A stretch of DNA of 64,000 bases from contig NZ_QPIB01000003.1 of assembly GCF_003671765.1 (NCBI RefSeq), positions 1 to 64,000 of the forward strand, in the 5' to 3' direction. The translations under genes and the position numbers were made by a program. Shown piece after piece: positions 1-9,349 of the stretch. Each line of letters opens with the position of its first letter. Within the stretch, counting starts at the first letter, position 1. The notes under the pieces are model-generated. The model did not search any database. It was not told the DNA's origin and worked only from the letters and a program-made list of their open reading frames with translations. This stretch comes from Xenophilus sp. E41. GTDB taxonomy: Bacteria; Pseudomonadota; Gammaproteobacteria; Burkholderiales; Burkholderiaceae_C.

Positions 1-352
1 GCGGGCCTGCGTTCTCCGGCTCAGGCTCGCGCTGACCGACTTGTTGCGCTGCCTGTGTGCTCGCTGTCCATCGACGTGCTTGAGAGACTGCACGGCGCCG
101 CGAATGGCGCCTGCGCCCGCAGGCCCACGACCACCGCCCTGAACCGCTGCGCCTGGGTGAAGAGGGCAAACCGGACGCGCCCGCGCCATGCCGGCCGATC
201 ACTGCCACCGTCCAGGCCGGTGGTGCCGGTGTGCGGGCGCAGGCGCCATTCGCGGCGCCGTGCAGTGCCCCAAGCGCGTCGATTCCAGGCGAGCACCTCC
301 GTCGTGCCGCACGACAGTCAGCGCGAGCCTGAGCCGGAGAACGCACACCGGC
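1..352. repeat. Large imperfect inverted repeat
   Basis: Two arms of about 145 bp face each other across a spacer of about 60 bp. Two blocks are perfect: 8-36 matches the reverse complement of 317-345 (29 nt), and 88-121 matches the reverse complement of 232-265 (34 nt). The sequence between and around these blocks is also clearly related, for example near 69-80 and 131-145. The left arm reaches the window edge, so its full length is unknown. Short open frames cross it on both strands, but they look arginine/alanine-rich and noncoding. No recognisable gene lies in 1-480. Confidence 0.8.
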
Positions 353-481
353 GCCGCCGGCCGGGTTCAGGCCCACAGCGCCTGAACGCCCAAGAACAAA
401 GCAGCCAAAAAGCCGAAAGTGCAATCGCCCCCCAGCCCAGGCCAGCCCGCCGCCCCAGCCAACTCGTCACAAACGTGACGA

Positions 482-1711
482 TCAGCCGAAGAACCAGTAG
501 CTCACCCCGATCGCCGCCACCACGCCCACCAGGTCGGCGAACAGCGCACACCCCACCGCGTGCCGCGCCCGCTGGATGCCCACCGCGCCGAAGTACACGG
601 CGAGCACGTAGAAAGTGGTTTCGGTGCTGCCCTGGATCACCGCCGCCGTGAGGGCCGGGAAGCTGTCCACCCCGTGGCTCTTCATCGTCTCGATCAGCAT
701 CGCGCGCGCCGCGCTGCCCGAGAAGGGTTTGACCAGCCCCGTCGGCAATGCATCGACGAAGCGCGTGTCCCAGCCCGTCAGCCCAACCAGCCAGCGGATG
801 CCGTCCAGCGCGGCATCGAGCGCACCCGAGGCGCGCAGCACGCCGATCGCGCACAGCATTGCCACCAGGTAGGGCAGCAGGTTTTTCGCGACGTCGAAGC
901 CCTCCTTCGCGCCCTCGACGAAGGCCTCGTACACCGGCACGCGCCGAACGGCGCCCGCGACGAGAAAGATGACGACGATGCCGAACAGCACCAGGTTGCC
1001 GAGCAGCGAAGACAAAGCGGCCAGCGCCGCCGCCGACAGCGTGCCCAGCAGCAGCATGAAGCCGCCCAGCGCTGCCGCCATCGGCAGCAGCCAGGCCAGC
1101 ACCACCGGGTCCCAGATCCTGAGGCGCTGAACCACCGCCACCGTGAGCAGCGCCACCAGTGCCGACACCGCCGTGGCGATCAGGATCGGCAGGAAGACCA
1201 GCGTCGGGTCGGCCGCGCCCTGCTGCGCGCGGTACATGAAGATGCTCACCGGCAGCAGCGTCAGCGAGCCGGTGTTGAGCACCAGAAAAAGGATCTGCGC
1301 GTTCGTCGCCTCCTCGGGGCGCGGATTCAGCGTCTGCAGCTCGCGCATCGCCTTCAGCCCGATCGGCGTCGCGGCGTTGTCCAGCCCCAGCGCGTTGGCG
1401 GCGAAGTTCATGGTGATCAGGCCCAGCGCCGGATGCCCGCGCGGCACCTCGGGCATCAGTCGCGCGAACAGCGGCCCCAGCCACCGCGCCAGCGCGGCCA
1501 CCAGCCCGGCGCGCTCGGCAATGCGCAGAAAACCCAGCCACAGCGTGAGCGTGCCGAAGAGCAGCACCATCACCTCGACCGAGAGCTTGGCCATGGCGAA
1601 CAGCGCCTCGACCATGGCGGCGAAGGCCGACGCGTCGCCGCCGACCAGCCAGCGGCCGAAGCCGGCGACGGCGGCGACGAGGAAGAAGGCGAGCCAGAGG
1701 CCGTTGAGCAT
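482..1711 (-). CDS. SpmA/SpmB-type nucleoside-recognition membrane protein
   Basis: A 409-residue polytopic inner-membrane protein with about eight or nine hydrophobic segments. It has the two-module layout of a fused SpmA-SpmB (nucleoside recognition, Gate domain) protein. The first half carries the conserved NFAANALGLDNAATPIGL stretch near residues 104-121; the second half carries a GSTETTFYVLAVYFG stretch near the C terminus. In endospore formers SpmA and SpmB affect spore core dehydration. In Gram-negative bacteria the fused protein has no settled function, and transport of a small solute is an inference. It is transcribed away from the PLD gene at 1807. Confidence 0.8.
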   Translation of the reverse strand: MLNGLWLAFFLVAAVAGFGRWLVGGDASAFAAMVEALFAMAKLSVEVMVLLFGTLTLWLGFLRIAERAGLVAALARWLGPLFARLMPEVPRGHPALGLITMNFAANALGLDNAATPIGLKAMRELQTLNPRPEEATNAQILFLVLNTGSLTLLPVSIFMYRAQQGAADPTLVFLPILIATAVSALVALLTVAVVQRLRIWDPVVLAWLLPMAAALGGFMLLLGTLSAAALAALSSLLGNLVLFGIVVIFLVAGAVRRVPVYEAFVEGAKEGFDVAKNLLPYLVAMLCAIGVLRASGALDAALDGIRWLVGLTGWDTRFVDALPTGLVKPFSGSAARAMLIETMKSHGVDSFPALTAAVIQGSTETTFYVLAVYFGAVGIQRARHAVGCALFADLVGVVAAIGVSYWFFG

Positions 1712-1806
1712 GGAAGGGGGCGAAGCAGCGGGCGGCCGATCATAGAAGCCGCGTGCGCGCCGTCGCGGCGGCGAAAAGCGCGCAATCCCACTACATTTCG
1801 GAGCGC

Positions 1807-3402
1807 ATGCCGTTCCTCACTGCCCATTTCCCGCGCGTCTGGCGCCTGCTCGTGCTGTTCGCCGCCGTGCTGTTCACCGGCTGCGCGTCGCTCCCGCCTC
1901 CGCAGCCGCGCCACGAGACGCGGGCGGTCGCCGATGTCGGCCAGACCACGCTGGGCAAGCTCGCGCGCGCCGACGCGCCGCAGACGCCCGTGGGCCGCGA
2001 CGGGCCGCTCTCGGCCTTCCGGCTGCTGCCCGACGCCGCCTTCGCCTTCGATGCGCGCATCTCGCTGGCGCGCAACGCGGAGAACACGCTGGACGTGCAG
2101 TACTACCACATCGCCAACGACGACGTGGGCCTGCTGCTGCTGCGCGAGCTGCGCGACGCGGCCGAGCGCGGCGTGCGCGTGCGCCTTCTGGTGGACGACC
2201 TCTACACCGCCGGCGAGGACGAGCTGTTCTCGGCGCTCGACGCCTTTCCCAACGTGGAGGTCCGGCTGTTCAACCCGCTGCCCTCGCGGGCGGGCTCGCT
2301 GGCCACGCGGCTGATCTTCTCGGCGCACGAGTTCCGGCGCATCAACCACCGCATGCACAACAAGATGCTGCTGGCCGACAACAGCTTCGCGGTGACCGGC
2401 GGGCGCAACATCGCCAACGAATACTTCATGCGCAGCACCTCGGCCAACTTCATCGACATGGACGTGGTGAGCAACGGCCCGGTCGTCAAGGAAATGTCGG
2501 CCGCCTTCGACCGCTACTGGAACAGCGAGCACAGCTGGCCGATCCGCCACGTGGTGCCGCAGCGCCTGCTTCCGGCCGAGGCGCAGGCGCGCTTCGACGA
2601 GCTGGCGCGCCAGGCGCGGCCCGACGTGCCGATCCAACCGCGCGATTCGCTGGGCCAGCCGCCCGTCGGGCAGGAGCTCGTGATGGGGCAGATGAAGCGC
2701 TACTGGGCGCCGGCCCGCTTCTATGCCGACGACCCCGAGAAGATCGGCCGCAACCCCGAGGCCGCCTTCGCCGACAGCGTGTCGCAGTACGCGTTGTGGG
2801 CCATTGCCGGGGCGCGGCACAACGTGCGCATCATCTCGCCCTATTTCATTCCGGGGCCCATGGGCCTGGAGATGATCCGGCAGGGGCGGTCGCAGGGCGT
2901 CGAGACGGTCGTCGTGACCAATTCGCTGGGCGCCACCGACGAGCCGCTGGCCTATGCCGGCTACGAGCGCTACCGGGTCGACATGCTGCGCGCGGGCGTC
3001 ATCCTGTACGAGATCGCGCCCGAGTTCACGGCCCGGTCGGGGCGCTTCGGCAACTTCGGCAAGTCGATCAGCCGGCTGCACGCGAAATTCGCGCTCATCG
3101 ACGAGCAGCGCATCTTCGTCGGCTCGATGAACCTGGACCACCGCTCGGCCGCCGTGAACACCGAGACAGGCATGCTGATCGACAGCCCGGCCATGGTGGG
3201 CGACTACTACAGCGTCATCTCCAAGCGGCGCGACCAGCTCGGCTACCGGCTGCGGCTGTCGCCCGACGGTCGGCGCGCCCAGTGGCTGGAACTGGACGAG
3301 CAGGGCGGCGACATCGTCCACGAGGACATCCCGGGCGAGTTTCTCTGGCTGCGCTTCAAGAATTGGCTGCTGCTGCCGATCGTGGGCGAGGACCTGCTGT
3401 AG
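1807..3402 (+). CDS. Phospholipase D-like lipoprotein (cardiolipin synthase-related)
   Basis: A 531-residue protein starting at the ATG at 1807; an upstream in-frame ATG at 1753 would spoil the signal peptide. The N terminus has a hydrophobic stretch ending in a lipobox (LFTGCAS), so it is probably a lipoprotein. Two HKD-type motifs are visible: HNKMLLAD followed by GGRN near residues 183-201, and HAKFALIDEQ with GSMNLDHRS near residues 425-447. Paired HKD motifs define the phospholipase D superfamily, which includes cardiolipin synthases and periplasmic phosphodiesterases. The substrate cannot be read from sequence. It is monocistronic, with a type C repeat downstream. Confidence 0.85.
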   Translation: MPFLTAHFPRVWRLLVLFAAVLFTGCASLPPPQPRHETRAVADVGQTTLGKLARADAPQTPVGRDGPLSAFRLLPDAAFAFDARISLARNAENTLDVQYYHIANDDVGLLLLRELRDAAERGVRVRLLVDDLYTAGEDELFSALDAFPNVEVRLFNPLPSRAGSLATRLIFSAHEFRRINHRMHNKMLLADNSFAVTGGRNIANEYFMRSTSANFIDMDVVSNGPVVKEMSAAFDRYWNSEHSWPIRHVVPQRLLPAEAQARFDELARQARPDVPIQPRDSLGQPPVGQELVMGQMKRYWAPARFYADDPEKIGRNPEAAFADSVSQYALWAIAGARHNVRIISPYFIPGPMGLEMIRQGRSQGVETVVVTNSLGATDEPLAYAGYERYRVDMLRAGVILYEIAPEFTARSGRFGNFGKSISRLHAKFALIDEQRIFVGSMNLDHRSAAVNTETGMLIDSPAMVGDYYSVISKRRDQLGYRLRLSPDGRRAQWLELDEQGGDIVHEDIPGEFLWLRFKNWLLLPIVGEDLL

Positions 3403-3430
3403 GCCAAGGGTTGTGTAGCCGAATCGGTCC

Positions 3431-3475
3431 GCAGCGCCCGCCAGCCGGGCGCCGGTAGCTATTGAAAAGATAGCA
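3431..3475 (-). repeat. Type C intergenic repeat, copy 1
   Basis: It contains a GCGCCCG...CGGGCGC hairpin next to TAGCTATTGAAAAGATAGCA. The same two-part unit (an AT-rich TGCTATnnnnnnnTAGCT stem plus a GCGCCCG/CGGGCGC stem) recurs at 13096, 15045, 23021 and 57624. It lies just after the PLD gene stop and could serve as a transcription terminator. Confidence 0.75.
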
Positions 3476-3572
3476 GGCTGTGCTCGATGTACGGCGGAGT
3501 TTCGGTTGTGACCGTGCCGTCTTCCTACAGCCGATCCGTCCATTCTGCGACGCGCGCGCCTAGAATGGCCGC

Positions 3573-4193
3573 ATGTCCGCCATCGCCCCGCCTGCCAAGC
3601 CCTCCTTCAAGGCCCAGATGCTGCAGGCGCGCGAGGACGCGATCGTCCAGACCGTCAACCGCCTGCTGGCCGAAAAGGGCTTCGACGCGATGACGGTGGA
3701 CGAGGTGGCCGCCGCGGTCGGCATCGCCAAGGCCAGCCTCTACAAGCACTTTCCCAGCAAGGAAGACCTCGCCGCCGCGGCGATGGTGCGGATCATGCAG
3801 CGCACGCAGGACATGCTCGCCGCGCTGCCGGCCGACGCCCGGCCCATCGACCAGCTGCGTTCCGTGGTGCGCTGGGCCCTGCAGGTGCAGCTGGCGGGCG
3901 AGATGCCTTCGCTGCCGAGCCAGAACTCCACCCTGCGCGCGGCCCTGGTGGCCAACCGCGGCTACATCGACCGGCTGATCGCCGTGAGCGACCGGCTGGG
4001 CGGCTGGATCCAGGCGGCCCAGGCCGACGGCTCGATCAATCCTGCGCTGCCGGCCATCGCCGTGCTCTACACCCTGTACGCCCGCGCCTGCGACCCGGTG
4101 CTCGAGTTCCTCAAGGCCGGCGGCCAGCACAGCGACGAGCAGATCGTCGAACTGGTGCTCAGCACCTGCTTCGACGGTCTGGCTGCACGCTAG
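3573..4193 (+). CDS. TetR/AcrR family transcriptional regulator
   Basis: A 206-residue one-domain regulator. Residues about 35-60 form the TetR helix-turn-helix (MTVDEVAAAVGIAKASLYKH, then FPSKEDL). The rest is a helical ligand-binding domain, ending in a segment typical of TetR_C domains. The start ATG follows a short leader after the type C repeat. No target gene is obvious: the next gene (phosphoesterase) is convergent. Ligand and regulon are unknown. Confidence 0.85.
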   Translation: MSAIAPPAKPSFKAQMLQAREDAIVQTVNRLLAEKGFDAMTVDEVAAAVGIAKASLYKHFPSKEDLAAAAMVRIMQRTQDMLAALPADARPIDQLRSVVRWALQVQLAGEMPSLPSQNSTLRAALVANRGYIDRLIAVSDRLGGWIQAAQADGSINPALPAIAVLYTLYARACDPVLEFLKAGGQHSDEQIVELVLSTCFDGLAAR

Positions 4194-4203
4194 GCGCGCT
4201 CTC

Positions 4204-5013
4204 TCAGGCCGCGACCTCGATCAGCAGGCCGGGCCGGAACCCCTCCTGCTCGCCCTTGCTGGCGTAGCCCAGCGGGTTCGCCACCACGCGGCAGCCGTCC
4301 TTCACGTAGTCGAAGGCGCAGTGCAGGTGGCCGTGCAGCCATACGTCGGCCAGGGGCAGCAGCGCATCGAGCGCGTTGCAGAAGCCGGCGGTGCCCGGGG
4401 TCAGGCCGTAGCGCGGGTCGGCGCTCGCAAGCGTGGGCGCAAAGTGAGTGACCGCCACCGTGGGCCCCTCGAAAGGACGGGCCAGCGCCTCGCGAAGCCA
4501 GGCCTGGCTGGAGAGCGACTCCTCGCGCAGTTCCTCGGCCATGAAGGGCCGTCCGTGGCGCGTGGTGGCCGCATGCGCCAGGTAGTGGTTGGCGGCGCGC
4601 ATGGCCTTGCCGCGCTTGCGTTCGCGCTCGGCGGGCGCGTCGCGGGCTTCGATGAGCGCGTCGAAATCGGCCCACAGCGTGGTGCCGACGAAGCGCACGC
4701 CCTCGATCACGCGCACTTCGCGCTCCAGCCAGTCGATGTCCAGTGCCTCGCACTGCGCCTGCAGCCGCGCATGCACGGCGTCGAAGTCGTCGTTGTCGTA
4801 CTCGTGGTTGCCCGGCACGTAGAGCACCGGCGTCGGCCAGCCGTGGCGCGGCGAGAAGCGGGCCAGTCCGAAGTCGGCACCTTCCAGGCGGGAGCCGTCC
4901 TGGTAGGAGCCGATGTCGCCCGCGAGCACCAGCAGGTCGGCGCCCGGAACCGGCGCAGGCAGGAAATCGGGATGGTTCTCGAGGTGCAGGTCCGACAACA
5001 ACTGGATCTTCAT
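4204..5013 (-). CDS. Metallophosphoesterase (calcineurin-like)
   Basis: A 269-residue protein when started at the ATG complementary to 5011-5013, where the fold begins at once (MKIQLLSDLHLE); a longer frame upstream adds a non-conserved leader. The calcineurin-like metal-binding motifs are all present: SDLHLE at the N terminus, GNHEYD near residue 73, and HGHLHCAFDY near the C terminus. Such enzymes hydrolyse phosphomonoesters or diesters using two metals. The substrate is unknown. It is convergent with the TetR gene, with a 10 bp gap between stops. Confidence 0.85.
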   Translation of the reverse strand: MKIQLLSDLHLENHPDFLPAPVPGADLLVLAGDIGSYQDGSRLEGADFGLARFSPRHGWPTPVLYVPGNHEYDNDDFDAVHARLQAQCEALDIDWLEREVRVIEGVRFVGTTLWADFDALIEARDAPAERERKRGKAMRAANHYLAHAATTRHGRPFMAEELREESLSSQAWLREALARPFEGPTVAVTHFAPTLASADPRYGLTPGTAGFCNALDALLPLADVWLHGHLHCAFDYVKDGCRVVANPLGYASKGEQEGFRPGLLIEVAA

Positions 5014-5129
5014 GGCCTGCCGAGTGTAGGAAGCGCCGAAACGAGGCGTCGGGCTGCCAACCTTCGCACGGCCCATGTCGGCATACCGGGCACGATATGC
5101 ACGTCATGCATCAAGAGGGGCTGTAAAAA

Positions 5130-5146
5130 CTAGGGGAAACCCTTAT
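5130..5146 (+). promoter_or_regulatory. CTAGGGnAAACCCTnAT element, copy 1
   Basis: The 17-nt site ctaggggaaacccttat matches the site at 6443-6459 at 15 of 17 positions. It has an inverted AGGG/CCCT core. It ends 48 nt before the ATG of the small gene at 5195, almost the same distance as copy 2 from its gene. Shared position and sequence suggest a promoter element or operator. Confidence 0.6.
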
Positions 5147-5194
5147 TCTTCTTTCATCGTTACAACGGCGTGGCCTCCGGTGCCGCGCACCATC

Positions 5195-5368
5195 ATGTTC
5201 AACATGCTCTCGCTCCTGGTCCGTTCCATTCGGACTCAGCAGGCCGAGGCCCCGGTCAGCCCGGCCGCCGCCCTGCTGGAAAGCGCCGAAGCCCGCGTCG
5301 GTTTCGACCCCCATCACGCGCAGGAACTGCGCGAAGCCGCCTCGGCCTGGCTGCGCGTCGTCCGCTGA
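5195..5368 (+). CDS. Small hypothetical protein (57 aa)
   Basis: Starts MFNMLSLLVRSIR and ends SAWLRVVR. It is a short, probably helical protein with no signal peptide or membrane segment. An upstream in-frame ATG at 5075 is possible but would place the conserved promoter-like element inside the gene. I chose 5195 because the element at 5130-5146 then sits 48 nt upstream, mirroring the gene at 6507. It is convergent with the LysR gene. I do not recognise a family; it resembles the short stress-type proteins common in Burkholderiales. Confidence 0.5.
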   Translation: MFNMLSLLVRSIRTQQAEAPVSPAAALLESAEARVGFDPHHAQELREAASAWLRVVR

Positions 5369-5413
5369 GCGGGCGACTGACTTCTCAGGTAAAGCTGCTC
5401 AGGCTGGCAGGGT

Positions 5414-6415
5414 TCAGCCGTAAGGTAGCGCATACTCACGCAGCGATCGCGCGAACGCGTCGCTGGCCGCACGCACCAGCGTGTCCCGCAGCCAGGCATG
5501 GGCCGGCGAGCCATGGGTGCGCCGATGCCAGAGGGCATCGACATGCACCAGCGGCAGGTTCAGCGGCAACTCCCGCACCGCCAGCGATTCGGCCATGCCC
5601 GTCGTGTTCACGAAATGCCGCGGCAGGACCGTGAGCAGGTCGGAATTCGCGACCACCCGCCCCGCGGTGAAGAACTGGTTGACCGTCAGCACGATGCGGC
5701 GTTCGCGCCCGAGCGCGCCCAGCGCCTCGTCGACGAAACCCCAGGGCCGCCCCGAAAAGCTCACCAGCAGGTGCCGCGCCTGGCAGAAGGCATCGAGCGT
5801 CAGCACGCCCTGCGCCAGCGGATGCCCGGTGCGCATCACGCACACGTACTGGCCGACATAGAGCCGATGCGATTCGAAGGCCACCGCCTCGCCGGCCTGG
5901 GCGCGGCCGGTCAGGTCGGTCATCACGGCGGGGAAGTAGCCCAGGGCGACGTCGGCGGCCTCGTCCTCCAGCAGCCGGCGCGGGTCGCGCGTGGTCAGCG
6001 GCACCACGCGCAGCGAAATGCCGGGCGCCTCGTCTTCCAGGATGCGCACGGCGCCGGGAATCACCTCGGACGCGGTCGCATCGGCCATCGCCAGCACGAA
6101 GCTGTTGTCCGCGTGCAACGGCTCGAAGCTGGCCGGCACCAGCGAATGTTCGAGCTGGCGCAACGCATCGCGCACTACCGGCCACAGGCTCAGCGCCCGC
6201 GGGGTTGGCTCGACGCCGGCGCCGGCCCGGCGCACGAGCTCGTCGCCCAGGGCACCGCGCAGGCGGCGCAACGCATTGCTCACCGCCGGCTGGGTGATCG
6301 CGAGGTTGCGGGACGCTCGCGTGAGGCTGCGTTCGGCCATCACCTCGTCGAACACGCGCAGGAGGTTGAGATCGAGTGTGCGGAAATTGACGTCTATCAC
6401 GGTGGCGAATGACAA
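5414..6415 (-). CDS. LysR family transcriptional regulator
   Basis: A 333-residue LysR regulator. The N-terminal winged helix is plain (LNLLRVFDEVMAERSLTRA, then ITQPAVSNALRRLR), followed by a substrate-binding domain. The open frame starts at a TTG (complement of 6413-6415); GTG codons a few residues in are alternatives, and the DNA-binding domain is complete from any of them. It is divergent from the 183-residue membrane protein gene at 6507, and the shared 28 nt after its start leads into the CTAGGG element. The HTH style resembles NodD/SyrM-type LysR proteins. Effector unknown. Confidence 0.85.
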   Translation of the reverse strand: MSFATVIDVNFRTLDLNLLRVFDEVMAERSLTRASRNLAITQPAVSNALRRLRGALGDELVRRAGAGVEPTPRALSLWPVVRDALRQLEHSLVPASFEPLHADNSFVLAMADATASEVIPGAVRILEDEAPGISLRVVPLTTRDPRRLLEDEAADVALGYFPAVMTDLTGRAQAGEAVAFESHRLYVGQYVCVMRTGHPLAQGVLTLDAFCQARHLLVSFSGRPWGFVDEALGALGRERRIVLTVNQFFTAGRVVANSDLLTVLPRHFVNTTGMAESLAVRELPLNLPLVHVDALWHRRTHGSPAHAWLRDTLVRAASDAFARSLREYALPYG

Positions 6416-6442
6416 GCATCAGCAATATAAATTTGAAAGTTA

Positions 6443-6459
6443 CTAGGGCAAACCCTAAT
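6443..6459 (+). promoter_or_regulatory. CTAGGGnAAACCCTnAT element, copy 2
   Basis: The site ctagggcaaaccctaat lies between the divergent LysR gene and the membrane protein gene at 6507, ending 47 nt before that ATG. See the copy at 5130-5146. Its location next to a LysR gene is compatible with a regulator binding site, but it lacks a clear T-N11-A LysR box. Confidence 0.6.
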
Positions 6460-6506
6460 ATCTCGTCATCGGCTTCGGCCAACTCATCCCACTGGAGGGA
6501 TACACC

Positions 6507-7058
6507 ATGACCACCTTTGTCCACGTCGACCAACCTGCTTCCCACCCCGGCGTGCGCCGCGCCGAGGCACTGATGGACTATGTGCGCGAAAGCCGTCAGT
6601 CCAACGACGGCACCCGCGGCCTCGCGGCCGTGCTGCTCGCTGCCGTGCTGGCCGCCCTGCTGGCCGTTGCCGACAAGTTCGTCTCGGAATGGACCGACGG
6701 CAGCCTGCTGGCCGCCTGGATGGTCCTGTGGGCCGTCGCGTTCTTCGCGCTGGCGATGTTCTCCGGCGCCGCCCGCTCGCTGGCCGCACGTGCACTCGCC
6801 GGCTGGAAGGCGCTGGACCGCCGCATGGCCGCAGCCCGCGCCGACGCGCAGTTCCTGGCCACCGCCCAAAGCGATCCGCGCGTCATGAACGACCTGCGCG
6901 CCGCCATGACCCGCCAGCAAGGCCAGGACGAGCTCGTCGTGCATGTCGCGCCGACCCGTTCGGTCGCGGTCGATGCAGCAGCCCGCCGTTCGCAGGAGGT
7001 GCGCATGCCCACGGTGTACGAAGCGATGCGCCGCATGAACAGCGCGCGTTACTACTGA
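6507..7058 (+). CDS. Two-helix membrane protein of unknown function
   Basis: A 183-residue protein with a good ribosome site (ggaggga, ending about 7 nt before ATG). Residues about 38-58 and 66-86 are two hydrophobic segments separated by a short loop (KFVSEWTDGSL). The rest is a soluble, alanine/arginine-rich C-terminal tail ending MRRMNSARYY. I recognise no named domain. It is followed by a strong hairpin terminator at 7097. The upstream CTAGGG element suggests regulation in common with the gene at 5195. Confidence 0.75.
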   Translation: MTTFVHVDQPASHPGVRRAEALMDYVRESRQSNDGTRGLAAVLLAAVLAALLAVADKFVSEWTDGSLLAAWMVLWAVAFFALAMFSGAARSLAARALAGWKALDRRMAAARADAQFLATAQSDPRVMNDLRAAMTRQQGQDELVVHVAPTRSVAVDAAARRSQEVRMPTVYEAMRRMNSARYY

Positions 7059-7096
7059 TCCGCCGCCGCCCGCTCGCGCGGGCGGCACGGCACGTG

Positions 7097-7123
7097 AAAA
7101 AGCCGCCCTCGGGCGGCTTTTTC
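7097..7123. terminator. Bidirectional intrinsic terminator
   Basis: An A-run, the perfect stem AGCCGCCC-TC-GGGCGGCT and a T-run lie between the convergent genes at 6507 and pckG at 7144. The A-run and T-run make it usable in both directions. Confidence 0.9.
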
Positions 7124-7143
7124 GTTGGGCGCGATGCGCGCGA

Positions 7144-9012
7144 TCAGGCCGCGAGGCGCTCCTCGATGGCCGCCTTGGTGGCCGGCAGCTCCTGGGGCAG
7201 ATGGTGCGCCAGCTGCTCGAACAGCTCGGCATGCAGCTTGAGCTCGGCCTGCCACGCGGCCTTGTCGATGCTGGTCACGGTGGCGAACTGCGCGGGGGTG
7301 AAGTCCAGGCCGGTCCAGTTCAGGTCTTCGTAGCGCGGGCTCACGCCGAAGACATGCTCGGTGCCCTGGCCGCGGCCTTCGACGCGGTCGATCATCCACT
7401 TGAGCACGCGCATGTTCTCGCCATAGCCGGGCCACACGAACTTGCCGTCCTCGCCCTTGCGGAACCAGTTGGTGGTGTAGATCTTCGGGAGCTGGGCGCC
7501 GGAGGCCTGCAGCTTCTTGCCCAGCGTGAGCCAGTGCTGGAAGTAGTCGCTCATGTTGTAGCCCATGAAGGGCAGCATGGCGAAGGGGTCGCGGCGCACG
7601 ATGCCCTGCTGGCCGGCGGCTGCGGCGGTGGTCTCGCTGCCCATCGTCGCGGCCATGTACACGCCCTCGACCCAGTTGCGCGCCTCGGTCACCAGCGGCA
7701 CGGTGGTGGAGCGGCGGCCACCGAAGATGAAGGCATCGATCTTCACGCCCTTGGGGTCGTCCCAGGCCTCGTCCAGCGCCGGGTTGTTGGTGGCGGCCAC
7801 GGTGAAGCGGGCATTCGGGTGCGCGGCCTTGGCGCCGGTCTCGCGCGCGATCTGCGGCGTCCAGTCCTTGCCCTGCCAGTCGATCAGGTGGTCGGGCAAT
7901 GCCTTGTTGGGCGCATCGGCCTCCATGCCTTCCCACCACACGTCGCCATCGTCGGTCAGCGCGACGTTGGTGAAGATCACGCCCCTGTCGAGGCTGGCCA
8001 TGCAGTTGGGGTTGGTCTTGTAGTTGGTGCCCGGCGCCACGCCGAAGTAACCCGCCTCGGGGTTGATGGCGCGCAGCGAGCCGTCGGCCTGCGGCTTGAT
8101 CCAGGCGATGTCGTCGCCGATGGTCGTGACCTTCCAGCCCTCGAAGCCGGCCGGGGGCACCAGCATGGAGAAATTGGTCTTGCCGCAGGCGCTGGGGAAG
8201 GCGGCGGCCACGTGGTGCTTCTTGCCCTCGGGGCTGGTCACGCCCAGGATGAGCATGTGCTCGGCCAGCCAGCCCTCGTCACGGCCCATGTTGGACGCGA
8301 TGCGCAGCGCGAAGCACTTCTTGCCCAGCAGCGCGTTGCCGCCGTAGCCCGAGCCGTAGCTCCAGATCTCGCGCGTCTCCGGGTAGTGGACGATGTACTT
8401 GGTCTTGTTGCAGGGCCAGGCGACGTCCTTCTGTCCGGCCTCCAGCGGCGCGCCCACGGTGTGCACGCAGGGCACGAACTCGCCGTCCGCGCCGAGCACG
8501 TCGTACACGGCCTTGCCCATGCGGGTCATGATCTTCATGTTGACCGCGACGTAGGGGCTGTCGGAGAGTTCGACGCCGATGTGAGCGATGGGCGAGCCTA
8601 GCGGGCCCATGCTGAAGGGCACCACGTACATGGTGCGGCCCTTCATGCAGCCGTCGAACAGGGGCTGCAGCGTGGCGCGCATCTCGGCCGGAGCCATCCA
8701 GTTGTTGGTCGGGCCGGCGTCTTCCTTCTTCGCGGAGCAGATGAAGGTGCGGTCCTCGACGCGGGCGACGTCGCTCGGGTCGGACCACGCGAGGAAGGAG
8801 TCGGGCCGCTTGGCCGGGTTGAGCTTCCTGAAGGTGCCGGCGTCGACCAGTTGCTGGCACAGGCGCTCGTACTCTTCCTGGCTGCCGTCGCACCATTCGA
8901 TGCGTTCGGGCTTGCACAGGGCGGCCATCTCGGCGACCCAGGCGATCAGCTTCTGGTTCTTGACGTAGGCGGGGGCCTGGATGGCCAGCCCTTTCACCAC
9001 GGGTGCGTTCAT
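7144..9012 (-). CDS. pckG: Phosphoenolpyruvate carboxykinase (GTP)
   Basis: A 622-residue GTP-dependent PEPCK, full length for the family. It converts oxaloacetate and GTP to PEP, CO2 and GDP in gluconeogenesis. Visible motifs are the kinase P-loop region [13 protein letters not shown] near residues 270-282, GDDIAWIKP soon after it, and [12 protein letters not shown] near residue 430. The ATG is preceded by a ggagtttcc-like site. It would be needed for growth on the amino-acid carbon from the hut and nicotinate genes in this window, which is an inference about physiology rather than linkage. It ends at the shared terminator. Confidence 0.97.
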   Translation of the reverse strand: MNAPVVKGLAIQAPAYVKNQKLIAWVAEMAALCKPERIEWCDGSQEEYERLCQQLVDAGTFRKLNPAKRPDSFLAWSDPSDVARVEDRTFICSAKKEDAGPTNNWMAPAEMRATLQPLFDGCMKGRTMYVVPFSMGPLGSPIAHIGVELSDSPYVAVNMKIMTRMGKAVYDVLGADGEFVPCVHTVGAPLEAGQKDVAWPCNKTKYIVHYPETREIWSYGSGYGGNALLGKKCFALRIASNMGRDEGWLAEHMLILGVTSPEGKKHHVAAAFPSACGKTNFSMLVPPAGFEGWKVTTIGDDIAWIKPQADGSLRAINPEAGYFGVAPGTNYKTNPNCMASLDRGVIFTNVALTDDGDVWWEGMEADAPNKALPDHLIDWQGKDWTPQIARETGAKAAHPNARFTVAATNNPALDEAWDDPKGVKIDAFIFGGRRSTTVPLVTEARNWVEGVYMAATMGSETTAAAAGQQGIVRRDPFAMLPFMGYNMSDYFQHWLTLGKKLQASGAQLPKIYTTNWFRKGEDGKFVWPGYGENMRVLKWMIDRVEGRGQGTEHVFGVSPRYEDLNWTGLDFTPAQFATVTSIDKAAWQAELKLHAELFEQLAHHLPQELPATKAAIEERLAA

Positions 9013-9138
9013 CGGAAACTCCTGGATAGAAAAATCGTCTTTTCGAACGGGACTCGGCCCCGTGGGGCGGCGAGAGCCGTTGGAGAAAACGTCTTCCAGC
9101 GCGGGAGTGGGCGGGGCTGAACGGGCCCCGCGGGGCGA

Positions 9139-9291
9139 TCAAGCCATGTAGATGGCGATCGAGGCCAGCAGCAGCATCAGCACGCCGCCGGCCAGGGGCA
9201 GCACGATGGGCATCAGGGGGACGATGCTTTCGACGGCATCCTGTTCGACGCTGGCGGCGTGGCCAGGCTCGACGGGGGTGGGGTTGGACAT
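9139..9291 (-). CDS. Small single-pass membrane protein (50 aa)
   Basis: Starts MSNPTPVEPG at the ATG complementary to 9289-9291. Residues about 26-49 form one hydrophobic helix ending at the C terminus (LLLASIAIYMA), so it is probably a tail-anchored small inner-membrane protein. A longer in-frame start exists but would overlap threonine deaminase. It lies between threonine deaminase and pckG on the same strand. Function unknown. Confidence 0.6.
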   Translation of the reverse strand: MSNPTPVEPGHAASVEQDAVESIVPLMPIVLPLAGGVLMLLLASIAIYMA

Positions 9292-9349
9292 CCGGAACCT
9301 CAGGTACTCAAACTTCGCGGATTTTACAAGTCCGGCTTCCGCGGCCTTG

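Noticed and set aside
21-296. A 91-codon minus-strand frame near the window start
   Set aside because: It runs through the inverted repeat, lacks a ribosome site and has a noncoding-like composition.
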